From Cotesia glomerata (Eukaryota; Arthropoda; Insecta; Hymenoptera; Braconidae): a stretch of 64,000 bases of DNA. The stretch spans positions 12,229,323 through 12,293,322 of the forward strand of contig NC_058162.1 in assembly GCF_020080835.1 (NCBI RefSeq), written 5' to 3'. Position 1 is the first letter of the stretch; each line of letters opens with the position of its first letter. This document shows, piece by piece, positions 11,831-26,435 of the stretch. The translations under genes and the position numbers were made by a program. The notes below the pieces were generated by a model, which saw only the letters and a list, made by a program, of their open reading frames with translations, did no database searches and was not told where the DNA came from.

Positions 11831-11960
11831 ATTACAGTTTCAATAGGCTTAGCGGAACGAATGGAAATTTTGAAAAAACGTTTTTAGAGATAATAGATAA
11901 TTTAATAAACTATTTCACCACAAAGCGTTTTTTTTTTTTAATTTCATTCATTTCGTGAAA

Positions 11961-12679
11961 CTAATCGAAACTGCAATTGCTCTGCTGTTGGGAGTGCGAC
12001 AGAGATAGTTCCGTTGAACTCCGTGAGAGCAAAGCGAGAAAAAGATGGTCTCGCCTGTTAATCAAGCATTCCAAAAAAAATCGTACTGGCCATCTTTTAG
12101 TGGAGCGTGCGACAGTGGCCGTGTTCGTTGGCGACTACAAGGGATCAGATCTGGAGAGACATGTCTGGCCCCCACTCCTTGACCCTGGCGCCGGTGTTTT
12201 CCCTTCCCCCTCCATTGGGGCCAGGGTTTTTCCCATCCCCTCCAGTGGTTCAAGGGAATTCCCTGCTGTAGTCAGGGCATGGGTCCTCGGGGGTAATAAA
12301 CCTTAGGGGTAATAAACATTTTTGTAGGTCATAAAATGATATGAAAATTTTTGTGGGTAGGTACGGGAGGTCTAGGGTGGTTAAACAAGAATGAAAAGAT
12401 TGATATTTCGTTTTTTTTTCTTTTATTTATCAATTTTCTTCACGCACACATTCATACTTATAAAAACAGATATTTTTTTTATTTAGATTTTTTTTAAAAC
12501 TACAATTATAAAATAAAAAATAACATATTATAAATATGTGAAAAAAAAATTAGTTGTTTATTTATTTATTATAATTAATAGGTTACATCATGGTCATCAT
12601 TTTTTACGCAGTAGGTGTCTTGGTAGTAGTTCATGGAGGTGAAAGGAGTAAAATATTTTTCAATTTCTTTGTGTATATC
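11961..12679. other. Non-coding; local GC-rich block
   Basis: Bases 12100-12300 are unusually GC-rich, with imperfect repeats of CCCTTCCCCCTCCATTGG/CCCATCCCCTCCAGTGG type, and are followed by two GGGGTAATAAAC copies. The rest is AT-rich. No gene is supported. The left end of the Polinton may lie here, but I could not find its terminal repeat. Confidence 0.35.
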
Positions 12680-15420
12680 TTAAATAAGCCCATCATGGAA
12701 ATATAATAGCTTCCAAAACATTGAATATCCTTGATCGGCCATATGGGATCCTATGGTTGAGCTTCTTTCACAGGATTTGAAGATATCTTCAATTTCATAC
12801 TCGATACATTTTACCAGTGTATCGATCTTTGGTATTTCTCTACTGTTTTTTAGCGTATTATTTTTTAAGTACGAAGCGATGCTGGTTGTAATTGATTTTT
12901 TATAATTATCAATAGGAAGGTTCTGTATGTAGTCCAGCCAGTGGTTGACTGCTGCGGTAGATGATTTCAATAATGAGACAGTACTAGTCAGTAAAAAAAT
13001 TTTTGTATCTTGATGATGTAAGGCTATACAGCGCTCAGTCTTTAATTCACAAAATTGTATTATTAAATCTTCAAAGTGTATTTGAGAATATTTACGATAA
13101 AAGTTTTTTAATATTTCTTCGATAAAGTAATCATTTATCATTGGCAGAGAATTGCAAAGTTTTTTCCATTGTAACGGGTGCTTTTCCGCTCATTGGCCCC
13201 TTAATTAATTTAATAGAAATAAAACAATACCTAGCAAAAATGATTTTAAATTAACAAGGGCGCCACCAGGATTTTTCAATGCGGTTCCTGGAACCGGAAA
13301 CCAGAGCTGAGCTTAATAATCTACAGGGAGAGAGAGTGGAGGAAGGTGGTCTGAAAGAAATAAATCTTTATTTAACAACGGCACCAAAATTTATTAACAA
13401 AATAAAATAACAACCCGTGCACTTGCACGCACTCCAACTCACTTACAACTCACTCACTTAATACTATGACTTATTACTACGGTTTTCTTACTTCACGCTT
13501 CCCACCGGGAAGTCGCTACTACAACTTATATCTACCTATCAACAAGACACCTCGTACAAAGACGTCAGTGTACGAGGGCTGTCAATAACGCCTGGCTACA
13601 GAAGCAACAGCCTAGTGACTGCAACGTAAGCCAAGAAGCCTCTGCAGCTCACACACACACTCCACACTATTCTTACGTCGCGCTGTCCACCGGACCCTCA
13701 CGCTCTATCAAAATTCTTAATCCTGACGGTACCCTCTTATGGAGCGTCTATACCGCAGTTTCTAACTAAGTCGCGCTGTCCACCGGACCCTCACGCTCTA
13801 CGCCAGCGAAACACCTCGCAAACGGACTGCTCGTCTACGAAGGGACGCTGGTAGCACTCACACACACATAACCCACACGTCTCGCACACACACTGACTCT
13901 AATTTACTTTTAATTTCCGGATTACAAAATTACTCCAAAAAAGTCAACGTTAAATTATTACTAAAAATTCCTTCAGTCATTAGCTCGAGATTAAAATCGT
14001 AAACAATTTTCACAATTAATAATTACTACTTAAAATTTCCGACTTAAAAATCGAGGCCTAAACTTATTTCAAAATTACCACGAGTTTAATACTCAGTACA
14101 TTGTATAATCCTCAAAATATTCTCTATAAAATTAACTAAATTTCTCGGACGTAATCCACACTGATAAGTAGTTTTACAAAGAATTTTACCGGAATAATGG
14201 TATTAAATTTTACTTATTATAATTTTCACAGGCTTCAATTTCAATATAAGATTCAACCGCGTGGAATTTCCGACTAGACAATTATTATTATTGTTATTGT
14301 CGACTGGATAATTAATTAACAACAATTTTATCTCGATGTAAGAATAAATTCCGAAAATCATCCGCGGTTATTTCAATTTCTAATTTCGTCGTAATTTTCT
14401 CAATACTTAATTTTCCAATAATAAAATAGTATTTTTAAATAAATAATGTTATAATTCAATGAAAAATAATAATTAATTGATAATTCAATTGCTATAATTT
14501 ATAATAATAGTCCAGTTATTAATTTTATGAATTTACTGCGTCATAAAATTCACAAGGAATTTGCGCGCTCAAAAATGGACTCCGTTGTTCGTTACAGCGT
14601 ACTAAGCTCGACCTCGGGTACCGAAGCTTGACCAGTCGTGAGTTGCTGATTGGAATAATTCTCGATGTTCAGAAATTAATTAAATTTGATTAATCAAAAG
14701 ATGAATTTAATTTAGCCAATCTTAAGATGTTAATAATTATTAACTGGCCATTTCAATAATCTAATTACTCACGACTATTAACCCAGGAGGTCTAGAACAT
14801 TCCTCGGGTGTAAAATCCCCAGGAGGAAATGTTCACAAGCTAGCAAATTAAATTGAGTAAAATAATCAATTATTCTTAAATAAAATATTATTAACAATTG
14901 AATTATCGGTTATTAAATTAATAATTGAGAAATAGTGAAATTACTGAGCCGGGTATAAACCCCAAGGCTCAACGAAGAGACAAAATTTCAATACCTTGAT
15001 AGTTTTAATAATAGCAGAGAACTCTGGTTTGGAATTTGGCTTCCTTCTTGGTTGCTCGGCAGGCGATGTCACTCGTTTAGCCACTTCACTACTTCTGCCT
15101 CACTGATGTTGAGCGATCAGCCAAGAAACCTCAATCTTCCCCCTCCCACTTAATACTAGTCGAGTCCCGAAGACCGAGACGCGCCAGTGCTGCGTCGAAT
15201 TATAACCACGTGTGATGGGTTTTACCGATCAAGGGTAAATTACCCTGTTACACCATTCTCTTATATTTAAATTTATTTCATTTCGAGATGCAGGATTACT
15301 GATTTTAACTACTGGCTTGAAACTATTTTCACTATAACTTAGACCACAACATAATTTTTTTGTTTGAGATTTATTAAGCGGTATAACTTTAGATAAAAAT
15401 ACAAAATCTGAGGTTGCCAT
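12680..15420 (-). pseudogene. Polinton accessory gene split by a solo LTR (possible PC4-like ssDNA-binding protein)
   Basis: The gene begins with ATG at 15420-15418 and encodes ~55 residues up to 15253. It resumes in the same frame at 13169 and runs to a stop at 12680. If the LTR and one CCAT copy are discounted, the frame is uninterrupted for roughly 220 codons. So it was intact when the LTR arrived. The first part contains FKPVVKISNPASRNEINLN followed by a conserved tryptophan. That resembles the I-x-L-N..xW core of transcription coactivator PC4/p15-type single-strand DNA binders. This assignment is tentative. The second part is helical with no known motif. It is transcribed divergently from the PolB gene. 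Confidence 0.6.
13170..15252. mobile_element. Solo LTR (2083 bp) with CCAT target duplication
   Basis: It starts TGTAACGGGTGC and ends TTACCCTGTTACA, that is TG...CA with a short terminal inverted repeat. It is flanked by CCAT at 13166-13169 and 15253-15256. No internal retroviral genes are present, so it is a solo LTR left by recombination. A 31-bp direct repeat including GCGCTGTCCACCGGACCCTC occurs at 13677-13707 and 13770-13800. Its length is long for a solo LTR. Gypsy or BEL/Pao origin cannot be decided. Confidence 0.82.
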
Positions 15421-15766
15421 GATTATTGAATTAGGGTTTAGTCAACGAATTTGAACTGAATAATTCTAATCTAAACAATTTCTTATAAAGGGTTAGTATA
15501 AAGTGGAGGGAGGTGTCAAAAGCAAAAAAGAGGGGGTATCTCCCCACTCTTTATTTTTTTTTTGAAACAAAGATATTTGGAAAATACGTGGAGGGGGCGT
15601 AAGAAAAAACTGTTGTGGAGGGGTTAGAGTTTTATTTATCTTAGTTTTTAAAACAGGATTTCTAAGGCAAGAAGTTTTCAGTTCCATCATTTTTTTACGT
15701 ACTGTACAACATCGAGGATATTATTTTTTTTCTTTTAAAAAAATCAAGTAACTTTTTAAATACGCA
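15421..15766. promoter_or_regulatory. Divergent intergenic region between accessory gene and PolB
   Basis: The minus-strand gene starts at 15420 and the PolB-side frame at 15767. The 346 bases between them must have held both promoters. They contain A/T runs and a G-rich block (GGAGGG, GGAGGGGGCG, GGAGGGGTTAGAG on the plus strand). I could not identify a specific promoter motif. Confidence 0.35.
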
Positions 15767-18700
15767 ATGGCTCCGCTTATTATGCCAGAAGTAAGCGATT
15801 CCCTCGAAGAAATATTATACGAGTTTTTTTATATTAACGGCGATGAAATAGTGAATATCGATCATCAATATTTACTGGAGCACCTTGGTCCTTTCAATGA
15901 GGAAGGAAATTATGAAGGTAAGTTTACTTTTTTTTATTTTCTTGAGGATTTACAATTATTATTTATGTTATTAAACTAAATTTTTTTTTGATTTTTTAAA
16001 AATATAGGCCCTAATCAGGTAGGGGGTGCTGCAAACGAAGGTCTCGCCCAATAGGCTGCTTACCAAGATGCGGAAATTGACAACGCTCACGAGGTCGTTG
16101 AAGATGACGGTCAGCGCAATGAAGTTAATGCTCAGGACCCCATCGCAATCGAAGCTCAAACTACAGAGAAGTTCAGAACAATGACCAGGCTCTAGCATTA
16201 ATTTCGGAAGGGGTGGATCATATTAATAGATTTAAAGTGAATACATATTTCATGAACTTCCGTATCAATGATATTGGTAAAGGATACAATGAAGTTACTT
16301 GGACAATGAAAGCATTCCGTGAACTTTTTGATATGATAAAACAAGCTGGAAGAAATGGTAATGAGCTTTTCTGTATGAGTTTCCGTTTCAATGGTATCCG
16401 TAGTGATAATATTTATCAATCTATGAGGCCAATCGCAACTTACGAGTTTAATGATTTGTGGGACTTAGTGGATTCAGTGTGTCAAAGTACTGATGGTTTT
16501 AGTGTGACAAATACGTTTCAAAATAAGTTACACATCGTTGAGGCTCCAGGAGGACAAAAATATACTGAAGAATGTGATACTAAACGTCACCAGGGGTCAT
16601 TAAAATGGACAACAATGATAATTTGTGTTTACCGAGGGCTCTCGTCACTGCTTATGTAGGAGAACAAAAACAGCTTTTAAAAGCTTCCTGCGGTCCAATA
16701 TATGACGAATGGCAAAAAATTCGTCAATGTAGAACAAAGTCCAACTATCAAGGAGAAATGGCGAGTAAACTTGTGCAAGACGCCGGTATCAGCTATACCT
16801 GAAAACGGGTGTGGTATACCAGAAATTAGCAAATTTCAAGAATATTATGCTCGGGAGCAAGTGGCGATCATATTTTTTCGCTTAAAATCTAGCCCCACTG
16901 CTTAATTGCACGAAGTAATGTACGATGGTACGCCTTCAGTCACAAGCCATCATCACAATGTACGATACACCCTGAGGATTTTATATTATCCAGAAGAACA
17001 CCACTATGAGTACATAAATACTGTCGGCGCATTTCAATCAGCAAAGCATTATTGTGATGCATGTCGTAAACTTTTCAATAATACTCGTGATCACAGAAAC
17101 TGTCCTTCATTATGTTGCAGATGTTATAAAAATCCTCCGTGTATTCCGACGTTTAATACTGTATTTTCTGATACCTGCAAGAGATCATTTTATGGCATAG
17201 GATGCTACAACCGCCATCGTCAGCAAAGATCTTATCAAGGAAATAAAATTGTTTGTGAAAGTCATCAGTTTTGTGAAACTTGTAAGGTATATGTTTATCC
17301 TGGAAAATATAAATTTAAACATGAGTGTGGTAAACCCATCTGTACTATCTGTAACAAACCAGGAGGGGAATATAAAAAAATCAAATTTATTGATAGCTTG
17401 AATTTTCTGCTAATGGCTCTCTCAAAACTTCCTGATGCGTTTGGCTTTGCAGATCACATTCAAAAAGGATATTTCCCTCATATGTTTAATACAAAAGACA
17501 CTTAAAATTATGTTGGTGCTATACCTAATATTGAATATTATAGTCCGGAATTAATTGTTAAGAAAAAAGATTATGAGAAATTGATAAAATGGCACTCTGA
17601 TCAGAGTAATTCAGCTAAGATATTTAATTTTAAGAAAGAAATTGAAATATATTGTAAATTAGATGTCAGTATATTGCGTATGGCCTGTACAAAATTTCGT
17701 AGATTGATTTTAGATTGCGGTAATGTTTGTCCATTTTCGAAATGTGTTACTATAGCTTCAACATGCATGTTATTTTTCCAGTGAAACTTTCTCAAAGAAG
17801 ATCAAATTGGAATTATCACACGTTCAGGCTATCGTTTAGTAGATAATCAGTCGAGCATAGCAATTGAGTGGCTTACATGGATGGAATACAAAAATAATAT
17901 TCAAATAAACCATGCTTGGAGAGGACGTGAAATTAAAATCTGTAACAGTATAAAATTAGATGGTTACCGCGAAGACTTAAATGGTAAGAAGTACGCTTAT
18001 CAATTTCATGGCTGCTTCTGGCACGGATGCCTGAATTATTTTAAATTAAACAGGGATAATTTTAGTTTTAAAAATAACATTAACGCTCCTAAGAAACTTG
18101 CTACTCCCAAAGCTCGTTATGATTCAACTCAGTCTCAAAGTAAAAAAATTAGAGATAACGGGTACGAATTAGTCGAAATTCGGGAGTGTGAATTCAATCT
18201 TGAAAAAAAGAATAATCCACAATTGCAATTGTTCCTCAGCAGCTCAGCCGTCTTGGATGTTAGTCCTATAAACCCCCGTGATGCTTTCTTTGGAGGGCGT
18301 ACAGGTAACGTAAAATCGCTTTATGAAGTAAAAAAGAATGAGAAAGGAGAGCCCATAGAACAAATCCGCTATGTTGATGTTTGTTCACTGTATCCGTGGG
18401 TTTTAAAAAATGGGTTTCTCCCAATAGGTCACCCTAAAATTTATGTTGGTAGAGAATGCAATGATATTGCACCAAACAATAGTATCAGTTATATACAGGG
18501 AATAATCAAGTGTAGAGTTTTGCCTCCCAGACATTTATATCATCCGGTTTTACCTATGCGTAATCACAATAAACTATTTTTCCCATTATGTATGAGATGT
18601 TGCGAAGAACAATTGCAAGTGGATTGTCCTCATGGTAACGAAACAGAGCGAAAGCTTCACGGTACATGGGTATCATGCGAACTTCAAAAAGCAGTTGATA

Positions 18701-19717
18701 AAGGTTATCTTATTAGGGAAATTTATGAAATTTGGGATTACCAGACAGTTCAATATGATCCTAATGATGCAAATAGTAGTGGGTTATTTGAAAAATATAT
18801 AAATACATTTTTAAAAATCAAGCAAGAATCATCGGGATGGCCTGTACAGTGTGTCGATGAAGAATCGAAACAAGCTTACATTTCGCAGTATGAGCAGAGA
18901 GAGGGAATCAAATTAGATCGTGAAAAAATAGAAGAAAACCCCGGTTTAAGATCTCTCGCCAAATTATTTTTTAACTCTTTCTGGGGAAAATTCGGTCAAT
19001 TGTTAAAGATTACAAAGAATTTTGCGATATCGTTTTTAACCCGGAGGTAAAAGTAAAAGAATTTGTCCCCATCAGCTAAGATGCTATCTATATTAGTTGG
19101 TTGAATAATATTGAATGTTATACTCCTGCAAATCGGGCAAATGTAGCAATTGCAGCTTTTACAACAGCGCAGGCCCAGTTAAAACTTTATAGTTACTTAG
19201 AAGAGCTCGAAAAACAGGTTTTGTATTATGACACTGACTCTGTTATTTATGTTACAGACAATGAAAGTAAATTTTTACCAACAGGAGATTTTTTAGGAGA
19301 TCTCACTGATGAATTAGTAAAAGATTACGGGAAAAACGCGTACATTTTATCATTTGTATCTGGTGGTCTCAAATTTTATGCATATATAGTACAAAAAAAT
19401 GACGGTAGCAAAGTTGAATGCTGTAAATTGAAAGGGGTAAGATTAAATATGTCAACATCAGAATTAATAAATTATAAAACGATACATGATCTGATCGTTA
19501 AAGATATAATAAACAAAGGAAAAAACGCACATGAAAACAAAGATGAAAAAAATGGAATTACAGTAAGATTTTCATCTATTCGTAGAGACGAATACCATCA
19601 AGTCGTAACAAAAACAAACGACACGAAAATAGTGAGGGTTACGGGTCCTAAAAGGCGTAGAGTAGGGAAAACAGGTAGTCTCCTTTATGGTTTTAAAAGA
19701 TCGAGAATAAATTAAAT
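15767..19717 (+). pseudogene. Protein-primed family B DNA polymerase (Polinton PolB), degraded
   Basis: A first exon (15767-15917) joins in frame across a likely 90-bp intron (GTAAGT donor, TATAG acceptor at 16007) to an acidic segment that hits a TAG at 16052. The polymerase proper is readable from about 16213. It has LCLPRALVTA, a cysteine-rich region (CDACRKLF, CRCYKNPPC, CETCKVYVYPG, CTICNK), IDSLNFLLMALSKLPDAFG, and LDVSIL (exonuclease III-like). The polymerase motifs follow: A (YVDVCSLYPWV), B (LAKLFFNSFWGKFG) and C (YYDTDSVIYV). Stops lie at 16903, 17503, 17782 and 19077, with frame changes near 16600, 16790 and 19020. The expected exonuclease I/II segment between CTICNK and FIDSLNFL is missing, so an internal deletion is likely. 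The product would replicate the element's linear DNA by protein priming. This copy cannot. Confidence 0.88.
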
Positions 19718-19822
19718 GAGAATAATACTTATATTATATAAGTTTTGTGCTGTTGAATGAGTAAAAATTTTTTGTTAAAAATTTTGATAAGAAAAAAAAA
19801 TTTTAGTAATAAGAAAAAAAAA

Positions 19823-21986
<2,164 letters not shown>

Positions 21987-21991
21987 AAAAA

Positions 21992-22807
<816 letters not shown>

Positions 22808-22972
22808 GGGACAAGCAGATGCCCAGTATACCAAGACGCACTCAAGAAGATAACTGATAAACGAAAATGAGAATACCGCAGCTAAACATCAACCACTGTG
22901 AGGCGGCACATGATTTGCTCATGCAGACAGTACGTGAACAGAAGCTTGACCTTGTGCTTATATCGGAACCGT

Positions 22973-23820
22973 TGAGACACTACAAAATGTCTCGATGTTA
23001 CCAGCCTGGCGAACTACCACCCGAAATTTTCGTTACCGACACTAGCTAAATTAATGTGTAGCCCCGTGACGTCACAAGACGACACGAGGAGGGAAAAATC
23101 AGCTCCGAACCTCAAAATCTTGAGCGATGATCGACACTTCGATCTATCCCCCGGTGTTAACCACCACGCAAAATATTTCTTAGTCATTTACTACTATTAC
23201 CACTATTACTACTATTCGGTGATTATTCACTAAAATCTCATTAAGTTCCAAAAGTTCATTATTTAATTTAATATTCTGTATTATTTTCTATAAAAATAAT
23301 TATTTTCGCATCAGGTGATTACTCACCACGCTCACTATTATTATTATAAAATTAGTTATAATCGTAAATATAAGTGTTCTATTTTACAAATATTTAGTCA
23401 ACCTACGTTACCGAAATATTATAAATCCTATTCTAAGTGTTTATTTGGTGAAATAAAGTTAAGTTTTCTTTTATAATCTTTGTCGCCAATCACGATTTAT
23501 TATTGAGAATGCCAACATCTATTTTATACGTCTACAACTATTTCGGCCAATCTCGTCAATCAAAAGGGTCAATCAAGGACAAAGGGTCATCTTCGCAGTC
23601 AAATTTGTAAGTAATTAAAGCAAGTTAACTGGCACGCGCGGGAACTTTTGTCTAGACCTTTTCTATTAAACAAAATACCGACATTCGTACGGAAGCGGAA
23701 TATTCCAAAGAGCAGTGGATCCCAAAACTTTTTATGAAACTTAAGCGACTATTCTCTTGTCCGCGAGGTTTAGTGGGCTAAGGAATTAAATTTTTTAAGA
23801 TTGAAGAATTTAGTGTTTCA
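22973..23820. mobile_element. Probable solo LTR (848 bp) in the retrotransposon endonuclease
   Basis: TGAGACACTA at the start and TAGTGTTTCA at the end form an imperfect terminal inverted repeat in TG...CA format. The flanks are CCGT (22969-22972) and CTGT (23821-23824), a 4-bp duplication with one mismatch. The uninterrupted sequence can be read in copy C near 55450. An AATAAA signal lies near 23452. Confidence 0.65.
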
Positions 23821-23944
23821 CTGTATAAACACCTCGGCGGCCAACCATGGGAAACTGACTGCACCACAAAAGCTGTCATATGGTCCTGTCGCAAGCTCCT
23901 CTTCCAGAGTGTCGTTAACAATGGCAGCGCCGGCTTTGTAGCAG

Positions 23945-24769
23945 TGTTTAACGGCCAGAAAAGAGATCCAGTAAAAATTTATAAGAGGAATTGCGCCTTC
24001 GGGCTTGTTCGCTCCAACTCGGGAATAATCGTATCACGCCATGGCCGTCGCTCATGCGCGCCTTGGTTAACGGGAGAGAAGCCGGCTCACGTGGCCGGCG
24101 ATAAGCAGTTGTGCTTGGACTCTTGTACTAGTACGACTACTCTGTATCACTCGATCCCGATATTTCTTACTTGCATCTTACATTTGTTCAAATACTTAAA
24201 TTATTCATTAAATACTAATAATTACTTCAATTTCAATAACAATTAAATTCTCAAATCATTCAAATCAGTTCAATAGTTCAGTGAATTAAAATAAATAAAA
24301 TCAAGGTAGATTTAATTAGTGACGCCACGCAGCCATTGCGCGCCATATTAACAAAGGATTGCAACAGCCACGCGGCTTTAGTCAATCCATTATTGACGCG
24401 CGATATTAATATTAAATTATATTGAATTCATTACCAACATTTAATTACAATTTTACTTAATCAAATTTATCGATATATTCCACATTTATCGATAAATTTC
24501 TCTCTACAGCGGCTGAGCTCACCCCTATTACGTTATTGCAACGTAATTTACACATACACACTTACACACATACAATTTACTTGTATAATTTTCATCAAGG
24601 AGATTTTTTCTCAGCCTAGCTGGGTTTTCCTCCTTTGGGGACAAATAAATCATCTAAATTGTTCCCCAAAAAATCCAAGTATTTTTAATTAACTTCCTAA
24701 TCCTAATTTCATCACATTTTTAAAATTAATTACGAGAGCTATCCGCATTGGATAGTTTTCGACAAAACA
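23945..24769. mobile_element. Solo LTR (825 bp) with AGCAG target duplication
   Basis: It starts TGTTTAACGGCC and ends CGACAAAACA. The flanks are perfect AGCAG copies at 23940-23944 and 24770-24774. Removing the insert and one AGCAG matches the uninterrupted copy C sequence near 55335. AATAAA signals lie near 24290. There are no internal genes. Confidence 0.85.
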
Positions 24770-25416
24770 AGCAGCATCGGTAGATGGCATCCACTTTTAC
24801 AGCTGCTACGCACCACCTAGCCTCACTATTGTTGAATTCATGGACTTTCTGGATTGACTGACGGAAGACGCGAAGCAGTACCACCCAGTGGCAATAGCTG
24901 GAGACTTCAACGCCTGGGCAGTGGAATGGGGCAGCAAACACACCAACGCTCGAGGTAAAGAACTACTGGAAGCTTTTTCTACATTAGATGTAGTATTGTT
25001 AAACAGCGGCGATGCGCCGACGTACACTAAAGGAGACGCAAGTTCTATTGTGGATCTTACTTTTGTCAGCAGCAGCCTCATCAGAGGAAACTACGACTGG
25101 AAGGTGATGGAGATCTACACGGCCAGCGATCACAATGTGATTCTCTGGGAAGTAACAAAGGACCAGAATCCTAGAAGACCGGCTAAGAAACTTGACATCG
25201 TTGGGTGGAAGGTGAAATCCTTTGACCTAGGTGCTCTAGCAGCTGCCCTAAATAGTGAACCGCTTACTACTGGATCTGCAGAAGAAATGACCAAGGACTC
25301 GATGAAGAGAGTGACCCAGGCTTGCGACACCTGCAAGCCCCGTAAACGGGGCATGAACCAAAGACCTTCGATGCACTGGTGGAACGAACACATCAGCTTC
25401 CTACTGATTACTTTCT

Positions 25417-25574
25417 AGAAATTACTTTCTAAACATAAGACTATTCTACGAAAATTAAGCTCTAAAAATAATAATATTTCAACAAAGAAAAAACTAATTA
25501 ATCAAAAAGGAGGAGCATTTTTGCCCATGCTACTAGGTCCCTTGCTCGGTGCTTTAATATCAAATCTCTTCTAA
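25417..25574 (+). pseudogene. C-terminal piece of a small hydrophobic Polinton protein
   Basis: The open frame before the TAA at 25572-25574 encodes a basic stretch (ILRKLSSKNN, TKKKLINQKGG) followed by AFLPMLLGPLLGALISNLF. In other Polintons I recall a ~110-aa protein with this KGGFLP-type hydrophobic tail just upstream of the next gene. The 5' part was lost at the junction with the retrotransposon fragment. Function unknown; a membrane-active or minor virion protein is possible. Confidence 0.55.
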
Positions 25575-25578
25575 AATT

Positions 25579-26391
25579 ATGGAACATGCGAAAAAGATGG
25601 TACTTATTCCTTATGAGGATATTGATAAATTGAAATCTGGAGCAAAAAATTTTGAACAAGTGTTAACTGCTCTCTCCACACAATATCTGCCTGCATCTCA
25701 AACTCCGGGGGATCCATTTTCTCGTTTTGATGCCGAATTGTCCAAGACTTTAAATGAAAGTTCGTCAAATATTAGCGATAACAATAAATTAAAACAATAT
25801 TCCGAACTATTGAGACGATATTTGTTTTTCAAGAACAAACCCCATGAGGGTAATTCTACTGTTGAAAAAATTGAAAATAGTGAAGTTATTCCTGACACTG
25901 CTGATTTTTCTGCCATTAATAGAGATCCAGAAATTAGTAATATATCGATAAATAATAGTAATGTTGAACAAAATAAATCGTATAAAGTTTCTGACATAGT
26001 AAATGGTGTTCCAAAAACATACCAAACAGCAGCGGAAAATATTCTACGTTATATTGAGTCTGTAGACAATGGTGAACGGTTAAAGTGGGATAATAAAGGA
26101 AGTGTTACTTTGGATGACCGTAAAATACCAGGTGCTAACATAGTTGACCTCATAAATGATGCTGTACGTCATAGAAAAACTGTAAAGACTACAGGTAGAA
26201 ATTTTTTTGCCTCATTTTTACAAGAAATCAACACTCCACGAGAATTTGTAGGGAATAGTAGCTTTTGGAATAAAAGTTTACAAAGTATAAAAAAATTACC
26301 TATTAACACCTTTACTCCTAAGCGACACATGAGAAGTAATGATTCATTAGGAAATTCTCAAAATTTTCTATCCTTAACGAACAATACTTAA
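25579..26391 (+). CDS. Polinton conserved 270-aa protein of unknown function
   Basis: The intact frame starts ATG MEHAKKMVLIPYEDIDKLK, five bases after the preceding stop. The N-terminus (MEHAKKM.L.P) is a recurrent signature next to Polinton integrases. The middle is polar and Ser/Asn/Glu-rich. A C-terminal region around VPKTYQTAAENILRYIE, WDNKGSVTLDDRKIPGANI and DLINDAVRHRK looks like a small folded domain with a late basic tail. No enzyme motif is visible. It is one of only two Polinton genes here without an internal stop. Confidence 0.7.
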   Translation: MEHAKKMVLIPYEDIDKLKSGAKNFEQVLTALSTQYLPASQTPGDPFSRFDAELSKTLNESSSNISDNNKLKQYSELLRRYLFFKNKPHEGNSTVEKIENSEVIPDTADFSAINRDPEISNISINNSNVEQNKSYKVSDIVNGVPKTYQTAAENILRYIESVDNGERLKWDNKGSVTLDDRKIPGANIVDLINDAVRHRKTVKTTGRNFFASFLQEINTPREFVGNSSFWNKSLQSIKKLPINTFTPKRHMRSNDSLGNSQNFLSLTNNT

Positions 26392-26435
26392 CAAAACGGT
26401 GGCAATAAAAAACAATTGTATAAAAATTCATTTAA

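Larger units (their letters stand above)
10532..11960 (-). mobile_element. piggyBac-like element, 3' portion
   Basis: A TTAA at 10528-10531 is followed by CCCTTGGAGCACC, the arrangement of a piggyBac terminus (TTAA target, then CCC). The minus-strand coding tail lies at 11443 upward, and a MITE is nested in what would be the 3' untranslated part. The 5' portion cannot be followed beyond about 11960. Confidence 0.6.
22808..25403 (+). mobile_element. Fragment of the A/B/C-family R1-clade retrotransposon, carrying two LTR insertions
   Basis: It starts at the last ~18 codons of ORF1 (LKKITDKRK), then ORF2 from MRIPQLNINHCEAAHDL (22867) through the endonuclease. It stops abruptly in HWWNEHISF at 25403, where Polinton sequence resumes. 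It is highly similar to the minus-strand copy C (54.1-55.6 kb). The frame is interrupted at 22973-23820 and 23945-24769 by LTR insertions. The 5' start sits directly on a CA tract. The missing 3' part implies a later deletion. Confidence 0.85.

Noticed and set aside
12062..12306. Two overlapping frames in the GC-rich block
   Set aside because: Proline/glycine-rich composition comes from local GC-rich repeats; no start context or motif.
23713..23736. CAGTGGATCCCAAAACTTTT, resembling a hAT terminus
   Set aside because: It lies inside the probable LTR at 22973-23820, and I could not find a matching opposite end or an 8-bp duplication.
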